Assembly: GCA_021521415.1 (NCBI GenBank) | Contig: JAIQDT010007623.1 | Coordinates: 24,443-88,442 of the forward strand | From: Bidens hawaiensis | Lineage: Eukaryota > Streptophyta > Magnoliopsida > Asterales > Asteraceae | Direction: 5' to 3' | DNA length: 64,000 bases | Shown here: piece after piece, positions 61,560-64,000 of the stretch | Position numbering within the stretch: position 1 is the first letter of the stretch | Layout of the letters: each line of letters starts with the position of its first letter | The notes under the pieces: generated by a model | Told to the model about the DNA's origin: nothing | Databases searched by the model: none | What the model saw: only the letters and a program-made list of their open reading frames with translations | Translations under genes and position numbers: made by a program

Positions 61560-61763
61560 ATGGAAGCGTCAGATTTCTTCCTTCCACACTCAGATTTCTG
61601 GTTCAATCTATTTACAATCATCACGAGGTAGGCTTCCAAGTTTATCTTATTGGATTAAATTTTTGTTTAGTTTGTTGATCATATGAAACAGGTGGGAGAA
61701 GTGGTAGCAACTAGCAGGTGACTCAAGACCCGCTCAGTTTTGAATCAGTGCAAATGGACAAGG
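61560..61763 (+). promoter_or_regulatory. Leader of the L18ae-like gene with possible uORF
   Basis: ATG at 61560 (MEASDFFLPHSDFW) runs to a putative donor ACGAG|GTAGGC near 61627. If spliced to GTGGGAGAAG (about 61692) it ends at TAG some 12 bases on. This would be a 27-codon uORF before the main ATG at 61754. Confidence 0.4.
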
Positions 61764-62459
61764 GTAATCAATCTTAACTTTACAGTAATTGCTTCTAAAC
61801 TTATGGTATCAGAAGTTATTATAGCAGGGAACTTTTGGTTATACAGATGCTGCTATGGAAGAAGGAAAGGTTTCAAGATTTGTCTTTGAATTTGTGAAAC
61901 CATTCTCAATTTTCAAAGGTAACAAAACAACTTTTAAGTTTTAATTTAACTATACAAAACCCCAAAATAAAATTTTAATTGACTAAAACAAGCAAGTGCA
62001 GATAATGCAGGACACACAACAAAGAATGAAGATTATGAGAAAGACAGATATACCCTTGTAACAGAATCGGATGATTTTCAACAAGGGATTTATGATAGCC
62101 CTCTTCCTTGCTTCGGCTGTGGAGTAGGATGGTTTTCGTACGTATTAACATTTTTTTTCTTTTCATTTATTAAAGAGTTCGTGAATCTTGTTTGTTTTTC
62201 TTTTTAAAGGTTTTTAGTAGGGTTTGCATTTCCATTAATGTTTCTATGCTACATTTCTCTATTTTGGAAACTATTACCAAAGAGACCCTAGGGAACGCGC
62301 GGGTCTTGCTGCTTCTGCAATTGCTGTAAGCCCACTTTCTGTATCAGTTTATCACCTATAAGTGACATAAGCTATATACTTGATACAATGTGATCTTGAT
62401 TGCAGGCAATGGGATTCTCTCTTATGCTATTGATCATAGCTGCAATTTTTATATTCTAG
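61754..62459 (+). pseudogene. Ribosomal protein L18ae-like membrane protein, frameshifted
   Basis: Exons 61754-61763, 61847-61918, 62002-62137, 62210-62325, 62406-62459. The first three and part of the fourth join in one frame: MDKDAAMEEGKVSRFVFEFV, then SPLPCFGCGVGWF and FLVGFAFPLM. From about 62240 the family-typical continuation (YATFLYFGNYYQRDPRERAG, then AASAIAAMGFSLM and a hydrophobic tail) is in another frame. The first frame meets TAG soon after (KRP-stop). Plant L18ae-like proteins are small proteins with two C-terminal membrane helices and the PCCG/FGCG motif; they are not ribosomal. The shift could be a true mutation or a base-call error; splice sites and the rest are intact. Confidence 0.8.
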
Positions 62460-62842
62460 GTGCACATTTTGACCCTTTGTAGATAAAACTCTTCTTATCA
62501 AAACCTTCAAATTGTAAGTTATAGTTATATAAAAGTTTATGGGCGACAGATTGTATAGACTTTAAGCATGATCGCTCAACCGCATACAAGTGAAATGACT
62601 TATATATTTTCTCAAATATACCAACAGACAAGAATAATATATATGTTTATATACATATCAAAATAGTACTTGCATAATGTGAAGTTAAGACGGACTCTCG
62701 TTCTGTTCATGAGTCCTAGAAAAACTTTACATGTTCTATCTGTTCTATCCTCTTTAGAACATAATAGATAGAGGAAGAAGGAAAACTATGAACTGGTCCA
62801 AAAAGTTGAAGAAAAAAGAAAACTTTTTTTCTTTCTTTCTTT
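62460..62842. other. Convergent 3' regions
   Basis: Gap between two converging genes (L18ae-like plus, GPCAT1 minus), expected to hold both 3' UTRs. TC/AG-rich stretch at 62820-62845 next to the GPCAT1 stop. Nothing else seen. Confidence 0.5.
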
Positions 62843-63939
62843 TTAATCTTGGTGTTGATTTTGCTGCGGTTGAGCCACCTCTAGTTTTTTCTTTTCCTTG
62901 AGAACTACTTGACGCGGCATGACTTCCACCAAAAACTGGCCTCCGTTCCATACGGCTGCAGAAACTTTAAGTATTTGGAAAAAAAGGTGTAGTTCATATG
63001 ACAAGAATATTGGTACTGTGAGTGCCATGGTTGCTACTGTGAAAACAGCTTGTAGCAGAATATACATCAACAAACGGTTATTATCTCCAAGATACCCGCT
63101 TAAGCGCCACCATATGTTGTTTGCCTTTTGTGCCTTTTTTGATAGTCCCCTACATATAACATGATTTTATTAAAAAAACAATAAAAAATAATAATAAAGA
63201 ACTAATTTTAGGTAGAGAAGTGTAATAACCTGTAAGAGGTCATGACTTCAGGATCCTTTAACAGGCGTTGTCTACGAAGGACGTCTACTATGAGGAAATA
63301 CAGAACTTGCCAAAGAACATAAGCGATCAATGGGACCGTGAACAACCATGTGCATAGAAATGATTTCTTCTCAGTGTGGCGCCATGATAATCCGCTTGGG
63401 CTTCCCTCTGGATCCATGGCTTCAAAGAAAGCTGGGTCCCACCAGCAAATCGTAAAGAAGACAACGCCTGCAGATAACCCAAAAATAACAACAAAAAGAA
63501 GCACCCTCGTAAGGTTAGAACTTAGAATATTTGTTTAGCATAACATCATTAGCAAGAATGAACCCTTAGAATATGATCATAAGGCATAAGTATGAGAGAT
63601 GAATCACTGAAAGAATCAACTTTTATCCGGCCGACGCACCTGGTAAAAGATGTATCAGGACGCTTACAATTTTGTCAACAGAACTAAAAACCAAGCTACA
63701 TCGCCAAACAATCAACGCCCATGCTAGTGGTCCCTGCAAATGTATATATTAATCATGGTTCTTGCGGTTCTCTACCTAAAATTTGGTTCTTTAATGTAAA
63801 TTGCCTACATAATATGTATATAGGAAAATCTAAATGTACTTGCCTCTGCAAATGAGAAGGTAACCATGAAAAGCTTTTGGTTTCTGGGATAAAACAAAAG
63901 CATGACCAAGAAGATGGTATTGGCATAGTAGCAGAAATC
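62843..63939 (-). CDS. GPCAT1: Glycerophosphocholine acyltransferase 1 (C-terminal exons)
   Basis: Four exons, 5' part beyond the window: 63844-63939, 63640-63733, 63230-63467, 62843-63149. They read [68 protein letters not shown], then [28 protein letters not shown] and [16 protein letters not shown], ending in a Lys/Gln-rich tail. This is the DUF2838/GPC1 family, multi-spanning ER membrane enzymes that acylate glycerophosphocholine to lysophosphatidylcholine with acyl-CoA. The first intron shown (63734-63843) has a GC donor (GAG|GCAAGT). All joins are in frame. An open stretch extending to 63504 is intron readthrough; the acceptor TCTGCAG at 63468 fits the family. Confidence 0.88.
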
Positions 63940-64000
63940 CTACATGACACAACAAAAACATAATGTTTACATCACTTTGCACAAGGACGATCTTCGCAAT
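63940..64000 (-). other. GPCAT1 intron at the window edge
   Basis: TTTGTTGTGTCATGTAG (reversed) is the acceptor of the 63844-63939 exon. Where the upstream exon ends cannot be fixed inside the window. Confidence 0.5.

Overview
This is plant nuclear DNA. Genes have many short AT-rich introns with GT..AG borders, and the products are plant-type (LRK10-like receptor kinase, plant eIF4A, L18ae-like membrane protein, GPCAT1). About two thirds of the window is transposable-element sequence. A eudicot, probably an asterid, is the best guess; species cannot be read from the sequence.

Genes sit at the two ends. At 1-332 (minus) is the 5' end of SRP72. From 45 kb on, in order: an LRK10-like receptor kinase (minus, 3 coding exons, 626 aa), eIF4A (minus, 4 coding exons, 413 aa, plus a leader intron), a 14-exon gene for a 1273-aa Ser-rich protein of unknown function (plus), a ribosomal-protein-L18ae-like membrane protein gene with a frameshift (plus), and the 3' part of GPCAT1 (minus, with a GC-AG intron). 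I rebuilt exon joins by hand from splice borders, and every complete gene closes in frame except the L18ae-like one.

The middle (1.5-44.3 kb) is a layered repeat region. Its base is a tandem array of a 5.0-5.5 kb non-coding unit (4976-9958, 9959-36229, 36230-39656). The units carry a hAT-type MITE with an 8-bp target duplication and a Tourist-type MITE with a TAA duplication. Unit 2 is split at 12815/33584 by a Helitron. The same site is empty in units 1 and 3, so the A|T insertion point is exact. Inside the Helitron lie a 2.16-kb non-autonomous LTR element (15172-17328, TSD AAATA) and a minus-strand solo LTR (18017-32735, TSD AATTG). The solo LTR is itself split by a 12.5-kb chromovirus-like Ty3/gypsy element (19837-32317, TSD GCTAG). 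That element holds a further 2.5-kb element sitting in a (TA)n tract (26747-29274). The array is bordered by broken gypsy elements: 1730-4020 with 4030-4925 on the left, and 39657-44340 on the right.

The most unusual points are in the nested Ty3/gypsy element. It has an extra 400-codon reading frame between primer binding site and gag. Its 3' LTR carries seven CACGTG G-boxes in 115 bp just upstream of a TATA-like box. Its two LTRs differ by a 0.5-kb internal inversion that turns the 5' promoter block around. Other points are the Helitron proven by two empty sites, a near-perfect 118-bp palindrome at 53 kb, and the frameshift in the L18ae-like gene.
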